Assembly: GCA_963922205.1 (NCBI GenBank)
Contig: CAWUHX010000014.1
Location: 990,001-1,054,000, forward strand
Length of the DNA: 64,000 nt
Reading direction: 5' to 3'
Source: Romanomermis culicivorax
Taxonomy: Eukaryota > Nematoda > Enoplea > Mermithida > Mermithidae
In this document: one piece after another, positions 25,401 through 36,116 of the stretch
Layout of the letters: every line of letters begins with the position of its first letter
Numbering within the stretch: position 1 is the stretch's first letter
Position numbers and translations under genes: made by a program
The notes under the pieces: model-generated
The model's input: the letters and a program-made list of their open reading frames with translations, nothing else
Databases searched by the model: none
Told to the model about the DNA's origin: nothing

Positions 25401-26899
25401 AATTTCGTAAACTGCAAACCATTTATTCAAGGCACGTTTTTCAATCTTTTATGCAGTGAAAGGTGTGCTGTTTATTAGACGACGCCATTTATTTGAGTGC
25501 GCCCTTAAAAAAATGATGTGCTTCAAGTTGGAGATCTACAGATGAATCAGATACATAGATTTTTATATTGAGAGCAGTCTTTTTTGAAGTTGATAAAAAA
25601 ATTGTTCACTATTTCAAAATTAAACAGAAAAAAATTTCACTTGCAATACTAAAGGCTCGAAATTGGCACCACATATTTGTAATCTTAACTCTCACAAGGT
25701 AGCTTACCTAATTTCGATGCTGCTCAAACATCAATAAAAAAATATACAGACTTCAAATGATTCATGAAATAATTCATGGATAAAATGTTTTTTGAATCAG
25801 TGGGTTTCAGTGAAGTACATTAACTACATGTTGTAAATGAACTTTAGGGGATCAAACATCATTGCAATGTCTGCAGAGATTCTCAAATGAAAGATACAGT
25901 ACACGGGGCAATTAATTCAGGCAGCTGTGGATGTTGGATGAGACTGACCTTTGGGTGAATACAAAGGTAGTTGCAGCAGTTCAACCACACCATAACAAAA
26001 CCAAGGACGACTCACAACTCCCTCCGGACTCGCAGATACCTTAGCAAAAATCTTCACGGACGACAACCTTGACGTCTGCAATAGAAGTTCCTACCCCAGT
26101 TCCTACTCTTATAATCTTCTGAGATCTTTCCGCCATGCACACAAAACAAAACAATTTACTATCGTGAGCTTTTATTGTGAATCGAAAAAACAATGAACAA
26201 AAATATTATATAGTGAAACACAGTCAGAACGGACATTCAATCCCTCAAAAAACAATAATAAATGTTTCAAAAAACAAGCAGACAGTGGCCATGACGTGTT
26301 TTGTAAGTTATCATTATGCCGTAAGTTGAACACGTGCACCTACAGTAACCCTAACAAATGTAAATTCTGTTGAGAACTTGTGGGTAAAAAAAAGAATCTT
26401 TTCAGTGATATTAATGAAAATATCTGCGGACGCTGTCACATTAGCAAGCATTGCTATTACTCTTTACATAGAATTTCAGCTTTTTTTACATGGACACGGG
26501 TCAGTGTATTATTATTGTGAATTTTCAATTTATAATCCTTTCAAGTTTTCTTGAGGTGAAATACGAAGGCTTATTTTTCCAAATTTTCCTGATTCATCAC
26601 ATTCGTCGGCTAATATTATGAACGCAAACCTCTTATTTTAGTCAAGGCCAATCCGTCAATTATCACTATGCAAAAAATTTACCATGATTTTAATCCAGAA
26701 GTCGTTTCCCAGAAATATGCGAAATTGTTTAAGAATTATATTCGCTTTTGCAAGGAAGTGTTCGGCTCAAGTAAGAATGCTGTAACAAGCATAGTAACTT
26801 AACACTTCATCCGAATTTTTTTTCATTGCAGCTGAACCGGCTCCTGAAGAAAAACATCTACAATCGATTAAAGACAGTTTAAAAATGATCAGTTTGTAG
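22495..26899 (+). CDS. Small secreted protein of unknown family, 123 aa, five exons (paralogue I)
   Basis: Exons 22495-22539, 22597-22630, 23000-23095, 26642-26770 and 26832-26899 join in frame (372 nt with TAG). Every intron is GT-AG and the phases match at each junction. Residues 1-21 form a signal peptide (MRSCIMITATIIAFMATFVY..., likely cleaved after VYS). The mature part of about 100 residues is acidic and helical, with EEELEKGREVC, a middle block KYAKLFKNYIRFCKEVFG and a C-terminal AP-EEKH-SIKDSLK tail. It holds two cysteines, enough for one disulfide. AATAAA lies at 26939. Intron 3 (3.5 kb) contains the minisatellite, the 95-bp arrays and repeat A. The paralogue at 36117-40486 keeps all splice sites and the frame, which argues for function. 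I do not recognise the family. It has too few cysteines for an odorant-binding or chemosensory protein; a salivary, venom or gut secreted protein is a guess. Confidence 0.8.
23136..23293 (+). repeat. ACAAAATGTCTCC minisatellite (copy 2)
   Basis: Same sequence as 4968-5125, at the 5' side of intron 3 of the intact gene. Confidence 0.6.
23348..24528. mobile_element. Inverted 95-bp-unit arrays (copy 2)
   Basis: Forward units 23348-23628 and reverse units 24058-24528 around a unique core, inside intron 3. Transcripts of this intron could fold into a long hairpin. Confidence 0.65.
25925..26370 (+). repeat. Dispersed repeat family A (complete member)
   Basis: Runs from GGCAGCTGTGGATGTTGGAT to about AACACGTGCACCTACAGTAACCC. 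It matches 39505-39990, 51060-51500 and 62100-62640. Lies in intron 3, ahead of exon 4. Confidence 0.6.
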
Positions 26900-26938
26900 C
26901 AAAATTATCACCATAATTTGTGAATAATTTCTCACACT

Positions 26939-26944
26939 AATAAA
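26939..26944 (+). promoter_or_regulatory. Polyadenylation signal AATAAA
   Basis: Canonical hexamer 40 bases after the stop codon of paralogue I. Paralogue II has AATAAA at the same relative place (40526). Confidence 0.6.
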
Positions 26945-27504
26945 TAATTTATTCTCTTTTTGTTTGTGATATCTAAACGATAAAACGACCGAATAAATCA
27001 ATTGGCAGATTATCACCAAACATCTCGGGCCAAAATTTTTTTTCTCACTTTTAGCCTTGACATATGAGAATCGCATTTTTTGTGTGAGCGTTTTTCTACT
27101 TCCTGAGGCTCACTTGCGCACGAGAGACAATATCCCATAATTCTTGGCGGATAATCGCGTTGAGGACAAAATCGGTTCTATATAATATGTTTTCAACATC
27201 AGAATAGTCTTTAAAAATCTAGCTTGTCCCAACATTTAAAGACCCAAAGACACTAATACTGTTGGGAGTCAGAGTCAGAGTTATACAAGATCATTTTGAA
27301 TTAACTGATCACAAATGTCAGTCACTCATTAACGTTGCTCAGAAATGGAACTCTTTCTAATTTAAGAACCGATGTAAAGTATCTGCAATATTAGGTATGA
27401 TAGCACTAAACGTCATAGAAAGCTACGTCATGATGTACAAATGTCTTGATGAACCCAGAAGACTCCTCTCGAAATACACTCAAGGATTGCGCCATATAGG
27501 TTCA

Positions 27505-27610
27505 ATCCCCTGGTATGACCTCCTGACCAGAGTTCAATAAAAATAGCCGTGTTTGGAACTTATGGAGTTGCGGAAACATCAACCCTACATGTTAGGCTAA
27601 TGTTGAGTAC
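27505..27610 (+). repeat. Dispersed repeat family E fragment
   Basis: CCTGACCAGAGTTCAATAAA ... GGAACTTATGGAGTTG ... AACATCAACCCTACATG. Related members are at 41705-41810, 45300-45575 with 46379-46550, and 52925-53290. Confidence 0.55.
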
Positions 27611-30150
27611 TATAGATGAGTCTGATCATGGGGTCTGAGGAACAAAACTTTAAATCTTACCAATTCCCGCCACTACCCAGACAGAACAAAACTTGTTGCC
27701 ATGTCAGTCATATGAGCAGGTTGCTCATACAATGTGAGGATCAAAGTCTCTTTTTTCACACCCTGTTTGTATTGTAGCTCAATGTTGTAGTTCTTTAAAC
27801 GCTTCTCACTGACTGTTGTTTTCATGTTTTTTCTGCCTTACGTGTTTTGTCATTGTTATATGCAAATATTTTTACCTGTTCCAAAACTTTGCATTGAACC
27901 AGCACTTGATGCTAGGTGTTGGTTTTCTTCCTCTTTCATTGCCAGGTGACTCTTTGGCCACACGCCTCAACAGAAGTATTATTGTATATATATATATATA
28001 TATATGTAAGGTTATTGGTATAGTGTTTGCAGCAAATATGTTACATGTTACTGTAGCAGGACAGACGCATTCACACGCTCGCTTACTGAGGGTTGTTTGA
28101 AACGTAACAACAGGTTGAGTTCATTATGTGGAGTGTCAGAGAGTCAATTCCTCTGACCTTTGGTCCTCTTTCATTACACATTTCATTTCTTAAGTTCTTT
28201 GTTGTTAAAGTAGATCCACTTTTTATTAGGTAAGCATATACGTCAAAACGGTTCGTGTTATACTAATTTTTGGTTCAAAAAATTGGATGGTAAATTTTGC
28301 ATAGTGTTTAAAGCTACCATTGGGCGTCGTTTTTGTCTTTTATTCATTCATGCTTTCATTTTTTGATTGAAGACAGACGCCTCGGCCGTCGGTGACTGTG
28401 CGTCACGATTTGTTTCGTCTTTGTGCGGTGTGCCTTGCCGACAACGTTATTCTTTCAAAGTTCACTATTCTTCTGAGTCTCAATATTGTTGGTCGATATT
28501 CTCTGTGCCTGCCCCTACTATTTGTGCAAGTATTAGTACGTTTGCGGCTGGCCACTTTTTTGGTTTCTTTTAGTGTACAGCACGGTTGCATTGCTACACT
28601 CATGGTGTTGCGTTATTTTGTATTTTTATTTTGTGTTTATTGTCGTTTGTTCCAATAATAACCTTCGTATTTCATCACTGATCCGTACCCTCCTTCTTAA
28701 CTTTAACTCAGTTTGGTCCAATTAGCATTAAGCAACAACCGTGTTAGGAGTCTCCCACGAGCCGCAGAAGGGTAGCCAGGGTATATGAGCCACATAATTA
28801 ACAGAAGTAGCAGTTTTAGAATAGAGCCAAGTCTACATTCAAATCTGAGGAAGATGGAAAAAATTATGTGGAGGGATTCGGACATTGGTTGTTCATTGTA
28901 GTTGTCACAGGAAGATATTCAATAAACAATGAGAACAAATGATTCTAAGTTGATATCGGCTGAGATAAACGTTTCCATATTTCCCATATACCGAAAAGAC
29001 GATTGAACTGATTTTCTGGTTTTGAATTTATTGAGGGTGGGAATATGCAAAACATACAAGATAGTTTTATAGATGAAATACAACAAGGTGATAAAATTTA
29101 CAAAGTAGTAATTAGGTTAAACCAATAGAGGATATTCGAAAGGGCATGAGGTATAAGCGGACAGATATGATACGGAAAGGAGTTGGTCGGGGAAATGGGA
29201 ACGGAGCAAAAACTGATTGAGGAAAGAAAGAGAAATGCAGCTTGGGAAAAGTTTATAAAAACTATCATGAAAACTAATCACGTTATCCAATGAAAGTTGG
29301 TAAGCTGGTAAGTGGGAGTGGAGGCGGCTAGAGAGAGTAGTGGGAAAAGCAAGGTGAGCGATGATGATTAAGAAAATTGAATGAAGAAAAAGTAGAATAA
29401 AGAAAGAAAAAAGTTCATGAAAACATGCCTCCATCACCAGATTACAGGACCCTCAATGATGGCAACCATAGTTAAGGCTATCCTGTTGCTTGGGTGTTCT
29501 CTTCCTGTTGCTCGAGAGTTCGATAGAAGTTGGGCTATGTTTGATTTTCGATCCCATGACCTTGCAAATAATGTCAACATGCTGAAATCAATTGAGCCAA
29601 ATGATCATTGGGAAGGAGACCTGACATTACTGCGAAGCCCTCGGTTCAAGCTCCAGCAGAGCCTAGGTTTTACTGACAGTGGCAGGCGATTGGGAAAGGT
29701 TGCCTCAACTTGATAAAAAATTATGATCATCTTTGTCATATTTCAGAGACTTATTTGATAAACTCAAAAAATTTCAACTAAGTATATTCGTCTTTGAAAA
29801 CTTGCTGTAATGTATCCTCCTTTCTCGTTATACTTGCTAGGGATTATCCACCGTTTTGAAATATGCAGCTTTCTAGAGCCAAAATTGTACGTAATTTTTC
29901 TCGGACATGAAACATGTTTAAAAAATAACTTTTTCGTCAGAGGCTAAATCGGAACTTAAAACACGCTTGAGCCAGGTGAAAGCTTGGAATGGTAGATGCA
30001 ATTTGCCTCCCTCCAGTTTCTCTGAAAATTTTTTTCCGATGTATCCAATGACAGCTGGGGTGCTTTTTGCAATGGTGTCCACACGGGTGGTCGTTGGTTG
30101 GTCATGGAATCTACCCTCCATATTAACTGTAAATAACTTTTAGCCCCCTT
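27610..30150. other. No gene seen; 3' part of the duplicated unit
   Basis: 27610-28115 and 28800-29868 match 41810-42425 and 42455-43437. The block at about 28130-28800 is absent from the other unit and starts just after ATTATGTGGAG. A (TA)n run of about 20 bases lies near 27983. 29868-30150 is unique. No coding pattern is conserved between the two units here. Confidence 0.5.
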
Positions 30151-31345
30151 TTTTGCTTTAAAAATATTTCGCAAAAAAGCTTTCCAATACGTCCATTTCC
30201 TTAATGATTGAAAATCCAACAGCTATTGCCCACATTAATAAGTTCGGCGGCACGAAAAACAAATTTCTTTGTGATGTGGCTGTAAAAGTTTGGTCATGGC
30301 GCCTTGATCGACACCTATACATCAGAGTGCTCCAGGAAGGGGTAATCTTGATGCCGATTGGTCATCTCGACAGTTTTCCGACCCAAGCGGCTGGAAGTTG
30401 GAGACTAGACTTTTTGTTTCCATAAATAAAAAGCGGGGACTAGTTGAAATTGATCTTTTTGCAGACCGTCAGAATGCACAACTAAAACCTTTTGCTTCTT
30501 GGAAGCCTCAGCCTGATGCTTCTGCTATAGATGCTTTTAGTTTGGATTGGCATGCGTGGTTTGCTTTCGCCTTTCCATCTTTTGGCCCCATCGGCTGAGT
30601 AATCCAAAAAGTTGTTCAAAACTCGTCCAAAATGATTCTTATTGTTCCAGTGTGGCCTACACCGCATTGGTGGCCCCAACTTCTAGCCGTGGCAGTCGAC
30701 CGACCTCTCCTGTTGCCTCATCGGGACAACTTAATAACACCAGTTTGAAGGAGTGTCATCTTTCGGTGATAAACAAAACGCTACGTCTATCAGCATGGAA
30801 AATCTCAGGGATTTCGGGACAACCAGAGGATTCTCGGAAGAGGCAGCCAGCATCAATCATGGTCTTTGGTACAACTCTGCCGTTGATAAGTGGCATTGCT
30901 GGTGTATTAGACAGAAAATTGATCGTTTTCGAATCTCTGTTTGCGAATTAATTGACTATTTACTAATGCTTTACAAGGACAAACTAAAATTTAGAACAAT
31001 ATCCGGCGCACAATCCGCCATTGTAACTTTTTTAAATTAAATGGTTTATGATTAGAGTAATAATGCACAGATTGCGCGGTTCATGAAAGGACTTTTTAAT
31101 CTGGCGCCGCTCCAACTAAGATATGCAAATACATGGGACATCTTCTTGGTTCTGGATTTTTTGCATAACATTGATGTGGAGGATGAGGGGGGCGATCCTT
31201 CTAAAGCCGGCAGGAAGATGCTAACATACAAAAAAGTGATGTTACTTGCACTTAGTTGCTCAAAACGGGCGTCGGAAATTCAAAAATTGGATATAAATTA
31301 CGCAAAATTTTCTGACAACTATGTTTTATTGTCTATTCCATAATA
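30150..31345 (+). mobile_element. DIRS-type (tyrosine-recombinase) retrotransposon, 5'-truncated and decayed
   Basis: Plus-strand blocks match the RNase H to tyrosine-recombinase part of DIRS/Ngaro-like retrotransposons. IENPTAIAHINKFGGTKNKF and LCDVAVKVWSW (30204-30300) are RNase H. IDLFADRQNAQL and DAFSLDWHAWFAFAFPSFG (30450-30597) are the region between RNase H and recombinase. ECHLSVINKTLRLSAWKISG (30750-30815) leads into the recombinase: WHCWCIRQKIDRFRIS, TISGAQSAIV, then MKGLFNLAPLQLRY and LLALSCSKRASEIQKLD (31083-31300). Frames shift at least three times, and the final recombinase H-x-x-R...Y motifs are not visible. Inactive remnant. Confidence 0.82.
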
Positions 31346-31820
31346 ACTAGGGACATTATTTCACTTCGGCCTAACATCCTAGCAAAATATTATATTTTTC
31401 TTTAATTTCAGATTTCATTTTTAAGCCGAAAAGACATATTTTTGACCTAATTTGTTTGTAAAGAATTTGGGATTTTTTCAAAAATTTGGGGTTTTTTTGA
31501 GCTAATGTTTTTTTTGGAGTCACCAACACTAACTTTTCATAAAACATTCTACAAGTTCTATGTTTAGATAAGTCATCATTTTTGGATGCTTTGAAGACAA
31601 CGCATTGAACAAAGATGCACATACATTGCATTGATCACGTTGAAACAATATCTGAAAAGTAGAAAACGAGAGGGTCAGCATCAGGCCAACAAATTACAGA
31701 ACACAACAAAAAGATTTGTTCCAGCCAAAAACACACGAAAAATTGTGTTATCACTGTGAAATGTTGCCAGCAATCAATCATTCCGATACTCGTCTTAATT
31801 TGAGCTCACTCGAATTTCGA
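31346..31820. other. No gene seen
   Basis: AT-rich sequence after the DIRS remnant. An 86-codon minus-strand frame has no recognisable motif and is low in complexity. Confidence 0.35.
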
Positions 31821-32215
31821 ATCCGTGATTTATTGAATCGACCATAGAGTAGGATATGCAAAGTGGAAATTATACAATTGATTTTCAGTGTACATATAGA
31901 AAATTGTCAACATGGGTTTCATTATTTTTTCGAAGTCAGCTATGCTGTTGGAGTCATGAAATGTTTCTGGTGCATCGGCTAGGCAACTTCGAAGCATCGG
32001 TAGTCGCGAAAGAAATAATTTCAATGATATGTATGCTATACTAAGAAGAGGTTTTATTTGAAAATGAAACACGAAATATTCGATGAGAGTAGCTTACATT
32101 GAGACAGGCTGGGGTTCAATTGCGAAACTGTTTCCAAAGTGCATCAGAAATTTTAAAAGTTTCAAAAACACACGCGAAAGTTCAGAAGGGAAGCAATGCT
32201 GGCTTTGCCCTATGT
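31820..32215 (+). repeat. Diverged relic of the gene-upstream block
   Basis: Matches, at clearly lower identity, the block upstream of exon 1 in the duplicated units: CGAAGTCAGCTATGCTGTTG against CGAAATCGAGTATGATATTG near 3860, then GCATCGGTAGTCG and GATGAGAGTAGC. 32155-32215 matches 2311-2368. It suggests an older third unit of the duplication whose gene is lost. Confidence 0.55.
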
Positions 32216-32697
32216 CGGGGATGGACATAGTCTATCTCCAGGTTGGGAAGAAATAACCAAAGTCGACGCAAATCGCGTCGATGCCGATTTGCATAGACAC
32301 CGTGCATAAAAATGCTGGTCGTCTGTGTTTTTGGTCATTCTATGATTGTTTGTTTTATTTTTAATACAGGAAAATCGGCGGGCCAGCAGGCCAATTTTTA
32401 TATTTATTGTTTATATTATTTTGGTGGAGAATTTCCGCCCCAAATACAACGACCTGCGGCCGGACATTCATTGGATTACTCGCAGTAGGGGGAATGCAGG
32501 TTAGACCCCGGATTTCTGGAGTGTCACCCAGTGCGCAAGTCTACATTTACAACTCAGTTCTCGGCCTGACTTCTAGGTTTGCCCCTGTTTTGAAGTTACT
32601 TGAGCTCAGAGAGTTATTTAATCTTCTGCAGTTCTTTGGAACGAAAGCAGGAGATCTTTGTTGATTTTGAGACTGACCGAACTGTTGCAAACGGTGC
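32216..32697. other. No gene seen
   Basis: Mixed sequence that separates relic blocks which are adjacent in the intact units. An 85-codon plus-strand frame (32407-32664) has no recognisable motif. Confidence 0.35.
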
Positions 32698-32935
32698 ACT
32701 GAGGATTGAGCGCCGGATAATTGAGCGCCGACAATTGAGCGCCGACAACTGAGCACTGGACAATTGAGCGCCAACAATTGAGCACCGACAACTGAGCGCC
32801 AGACAACTGAGCACCGTGACAATTGAGCGCCGTGACAACTGAGTGCCAGACATTTGAGCACCGACAACTGAGCGCCAGACATTTGAGTGCCGACAACTGA
32901 GCGCCGACTATTTAATGCATTATAATTGAGCGTTT
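32698..32935 (+). repeat. Minisatellite of GACAATTGAGCGCC words
   Basis: About sixteen imperfect units of 13-16 bases on the pattern GACAA(T/C)TGAGCGCC, with CATTTGAGCACC variants. Open frames on the minus strand exist in all three phases, as expected for such a repeat. No inverted partner arm is found nearby. Confidence 0.85.
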
Positions 32936-33067
32936 TTTTCATTTACTGAGCGCTACGGAATACTAGCATTTCAGTGATTATCTACCGTAATGATTATCTA
33001 CCGTAATGTATATATGTCCATACGTCTAATATTATGAATCAAACAAATATGGTCATTTCAATACCTA

Positions 33068-33290
33068 TATGTGTGCTTATACTTCGCGCGCGGAGTCTTC
33101 CTTTCAGTGTCCTCCTCGCTGGGCACTCCGCACAGGGAAATAGAGCAAGCTGGGCTGGTTCGTCCGCGAGGTTCTCTTAATCGCGCGAGGCAAATAGAAC
33201 ATCTCAGCGCCATCGACTGCTATACAATGGAGAAGAAACATGCAAATCAATCAGTACAGTTTTTACTGTAGATGGACAAAAAAGCTTTTA
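33068..33290 (+). repeat. Dispersed repeat family B (diverged member)
   Basis: GTGTGCTTATACTTCGCGCG ... CTGGGCACTCCGCACAGGGA ... AGTACAGTTTTTACTGTAG align with 2367-2590 at reduced identity. With 31820-32215 it belongs to the old relic unit. Confidence 0.6.
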
Positions 33291-34200
33291 ATTTCTCTGT
33301 TCTTTGTTCACCGAAGACGGCGAGAATTCGAAACGATGGAAAATACGGACATTTCTGCAAATTGCGTTGCTTTATTCCATATTCATTTTAATGCGGAACC
33401 TCGAGGGTGCCTTTAAATTAAGCGTATCGGATTTTGTCTTGTCCGAGCAGGACAACTTTTGCGCGTCTCACACCGGACGAATTCTAGTTACTTCTTGATT
33501 TAATTCTTTTCGAACACGTGCTATGCTGATCTCAGCAGAGCAAAGACTTGCTGTAGCACTCGGTTAAAGTTTGGAATTTAATTTTGACTTTTAATTTCAA
33601 ATATCCTTTCAAAGGCTTAAAGTTGTAGTCCATTTACTTTGGAATGACAGAAGTAGAGAGCACCAAAATAGGTACGTTCAATTCAACACGCAATGTTCAC
33701 AGAGTACAAGGTTGTACTGTAGAAAAACGCAAAATTCTGCAAGGATGCAATGCCAGAATCATAGAAAGAACACGCCTCTTATTCAGTATTGATTTCCATG
33801 ACTAGGTTATGGGATAAAACTTCCAGCTGTTTTTTTGCCGTAGAGACGAAAAATTTTCTTCATTCATTACAGTAATAAGCCTTACGAGTTTTTCTTTGTT
33901 GAACTTACTATCGTGTGATCAGTGCCTACACTATTTCAGAATCAAGAAAGAACAGTATTGGGTAGATTACGGTCAAAACTAGTGATTTTTACCAGCTAGT
34001 ACGGTTCAAGAGCAGGCGCTGACTGACTAGACAAGAGGCGATGAAGTTCAAAATTTCGATCTGGGATTGATGCATTGTAGGTGAAAACAAGCATTTTCGA
34101 CATTTTCTCTAGGAAGAATATAAACAAGTAAAAAATGATCCAAAACTCATGTGTCTATCGGATTCTCCATGCAGAACAACCTCCACCATTGTCAAGCACA
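33291..34200. other. No gene seen
   Basis: Unique sequence up to the left edge of duplication unit II. A 64-codon frame (33304-33498, plus) has a hydrophobic stretch but no recognised motif and no splice context that I can support. Confidence 0.35.
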
Positions 34201-34552
34201 ACGCAGAAACCAAGGGAACCCTCCGCCAACAAGCCTTGACCTTAGAAATCGACTTTGTAGTGGTCCACGCCAAGGTACGCCTTTGATTGGCTAGGTTCAG
34301 AAATATTCTTCCTCTGATGTGCCGCTCCTTTGATTTTTCTCAAGATGTGATCTTTAATTTCTTAGATGGGATATTCATCTTTTCACAAGATAAGATCTTG
34401 GTTTTCTCACGATGGGATTTTGTTTTTTCTTGGAAATGAAATCTGGATTTTTTAGTATGATATCTTGATTTTTTAAAGATCATCTTGAAAAAATGCGAAC
34501 ACAGCGCACGCAAAAGTTCAAAAGGGCAGCGATGCTGGCTATACCCTAAGCC

Positions 34553-34775
34553 TGTGTTTATACTTCAGGCGCAGAGTCCTCCTTGCGGGATTCTCCTTGC
34601 TGGGTACCCCGCACGAGAGAAATAGAGCTAGCTTGGCTGGTTGGTCTGTGAGATCCTCTTTATCAAGAGAGGTAAATAGAACATACCAGTTCCATCAAGT
34701 GCTATAAAAATTGGAAGAAACATACAAATCAATCAATACAGGTTTTACTGTAGGGGAACAAATTGACAGAAATTT
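34553..34775 (+). repeat. Dispersed repeat family B (unit II member)
   Basis: Close match to 20535-20758 with scattered substitutions. Confidence 0.65.
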
Positions 34776-36116
34776 TTCTTTTTCACGGCCTTTCAACACG
34801 GATTGGCTTCTCTGTTCCATCATGTTCCGCCCTTTGATTTTTCTCAAGATGTGATCTCGATTGATTTCTTAGATGGGATATTCATCTTTTCTCAGGATAA
34901 GATCTTGATTTTCTCGATAGGATTTAGTTTTTTTCTTGGGATCTTGATTTTTAAGATGATATCTAGATTTCTTTCAAGATCATCTTGAAAAAATGCGATT
35001 CATATAGAAAAAATTACAATGCACTTAAAAAAGGCGAAAGATCAAAAAACTCTTACATCTTGATCTATTGCGATGCGTCATGAAATATTTGCGATACATC
35101 TTGATAAATGTCATGCGTCATGTTGAAAGGTAACGATTTTTTTCAAATAGTCCTCCTCGTATTGCGAAAATTTTCTATTTAATTACATTTACATCTTTCT
35201 TATTGTTCAAAATTATTTTTATTCCATTTCATCGTTTTTCTGTACTTCCTTTTCAGTTTCGTCATTGTGTATGTTTTGATCAGTAGCTGTAGACCCCAAT
35301 TTCGTCATACTTTGGCAACTTCTCTGTAAAAAAGACATTGTTCAAAGCTAGTAAGAAAAGTACTGAATATCAAAATCGAAATCATAAAAAAGGGTGACTT
35401 GAGGTATCGCTATAATCAAAAGTGTACAAAAGAACTAAGAGACAGTGCTTCAGGGAATTTATGAAATAAAAACACAACAAAGAATAAATGACTTAACTTT
35501 CTAACCACTAAAACACATTGACAACTACGCTGACTTCGACGAATATGTTGGCTGCTCTTCATATGAAAACTGTCATTGTCCAGTCTTGTCAAGTTTGGCT
35601 AATCTGCATAACTTTCGAAAAACACTACGTCGTCCATCCCCAACGCTTTTTTCGAAATCAGTATGATATTGGAGCAATGAAGTGTCTACGTGCATGCACC
35701 CATCTTTTACATTCCAACTTCAAAGCATCGATAGTTAGTCGAGCAGGTCCTGCATATGCTAATGAAAAAAGTTTGCACCCTATATGAAAATCAAAAACGA
35801 ATTATGTGCATGAGAGTATCATAGGGTTCGAGCAGAGCAAATATTCTTTGTCTGGCAGACCTTATGCAGGCTTTTGCTGAAAAAGTTTCTACAGTATACA
35901 AAATCAAAAGCGATGATAGCATATCGTTCGATATAGGCAAACAGTTTTTATGAATGTATTTCTCTTAACTAAGCAGTTTTGTAACATGCCATATTATGTC
36001 AATATACGAAAAAGTTATGCAAGTTATATAACTGACTTTAATTTTCATTTACTAATTCATATTCCATCATTTTTCTGCTGCTTGATTCGGTATTTTTTCA
36101 ACAGAGTCATTCGAAA

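Larger units (their letters stand above)
18169..26156 (+). repeat. Second, intact copy of the 1-7996 sequence
   Basis: Continuous genomic sequence matching 1-7996, and continuing without break into exons 4-5 of the secreted-protein gene. This is probably the true locus. Confidence 0.9.
20204..29868 (+). repeat. Segmental duplication, unit I
   Basis: Homologous to 34201-43437 in the same order: AAGATG blocks, family B, secreted-protein gene, 95-bp arrays, family A, 3' flank. Divergence is a few percent up to about 26400 and rises to roughly 10-30 percent downstream. Unit-specific events are the 373-bp MITE (21515-21887) and an extra block at about 28130-28800. The left edge is at ACGCAGAAACCAAGGG and the right edge near GGATTATCCACCGTTTTG. 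Confidence 0.85.

Noticed and set aside
32547-32942. 131-codon minus-strand frame with LSRCSVV-type repeats
   Set aside because: It lies on the GACAATTGAGCGCC minisatellite, where all three minus-strand phases are open.
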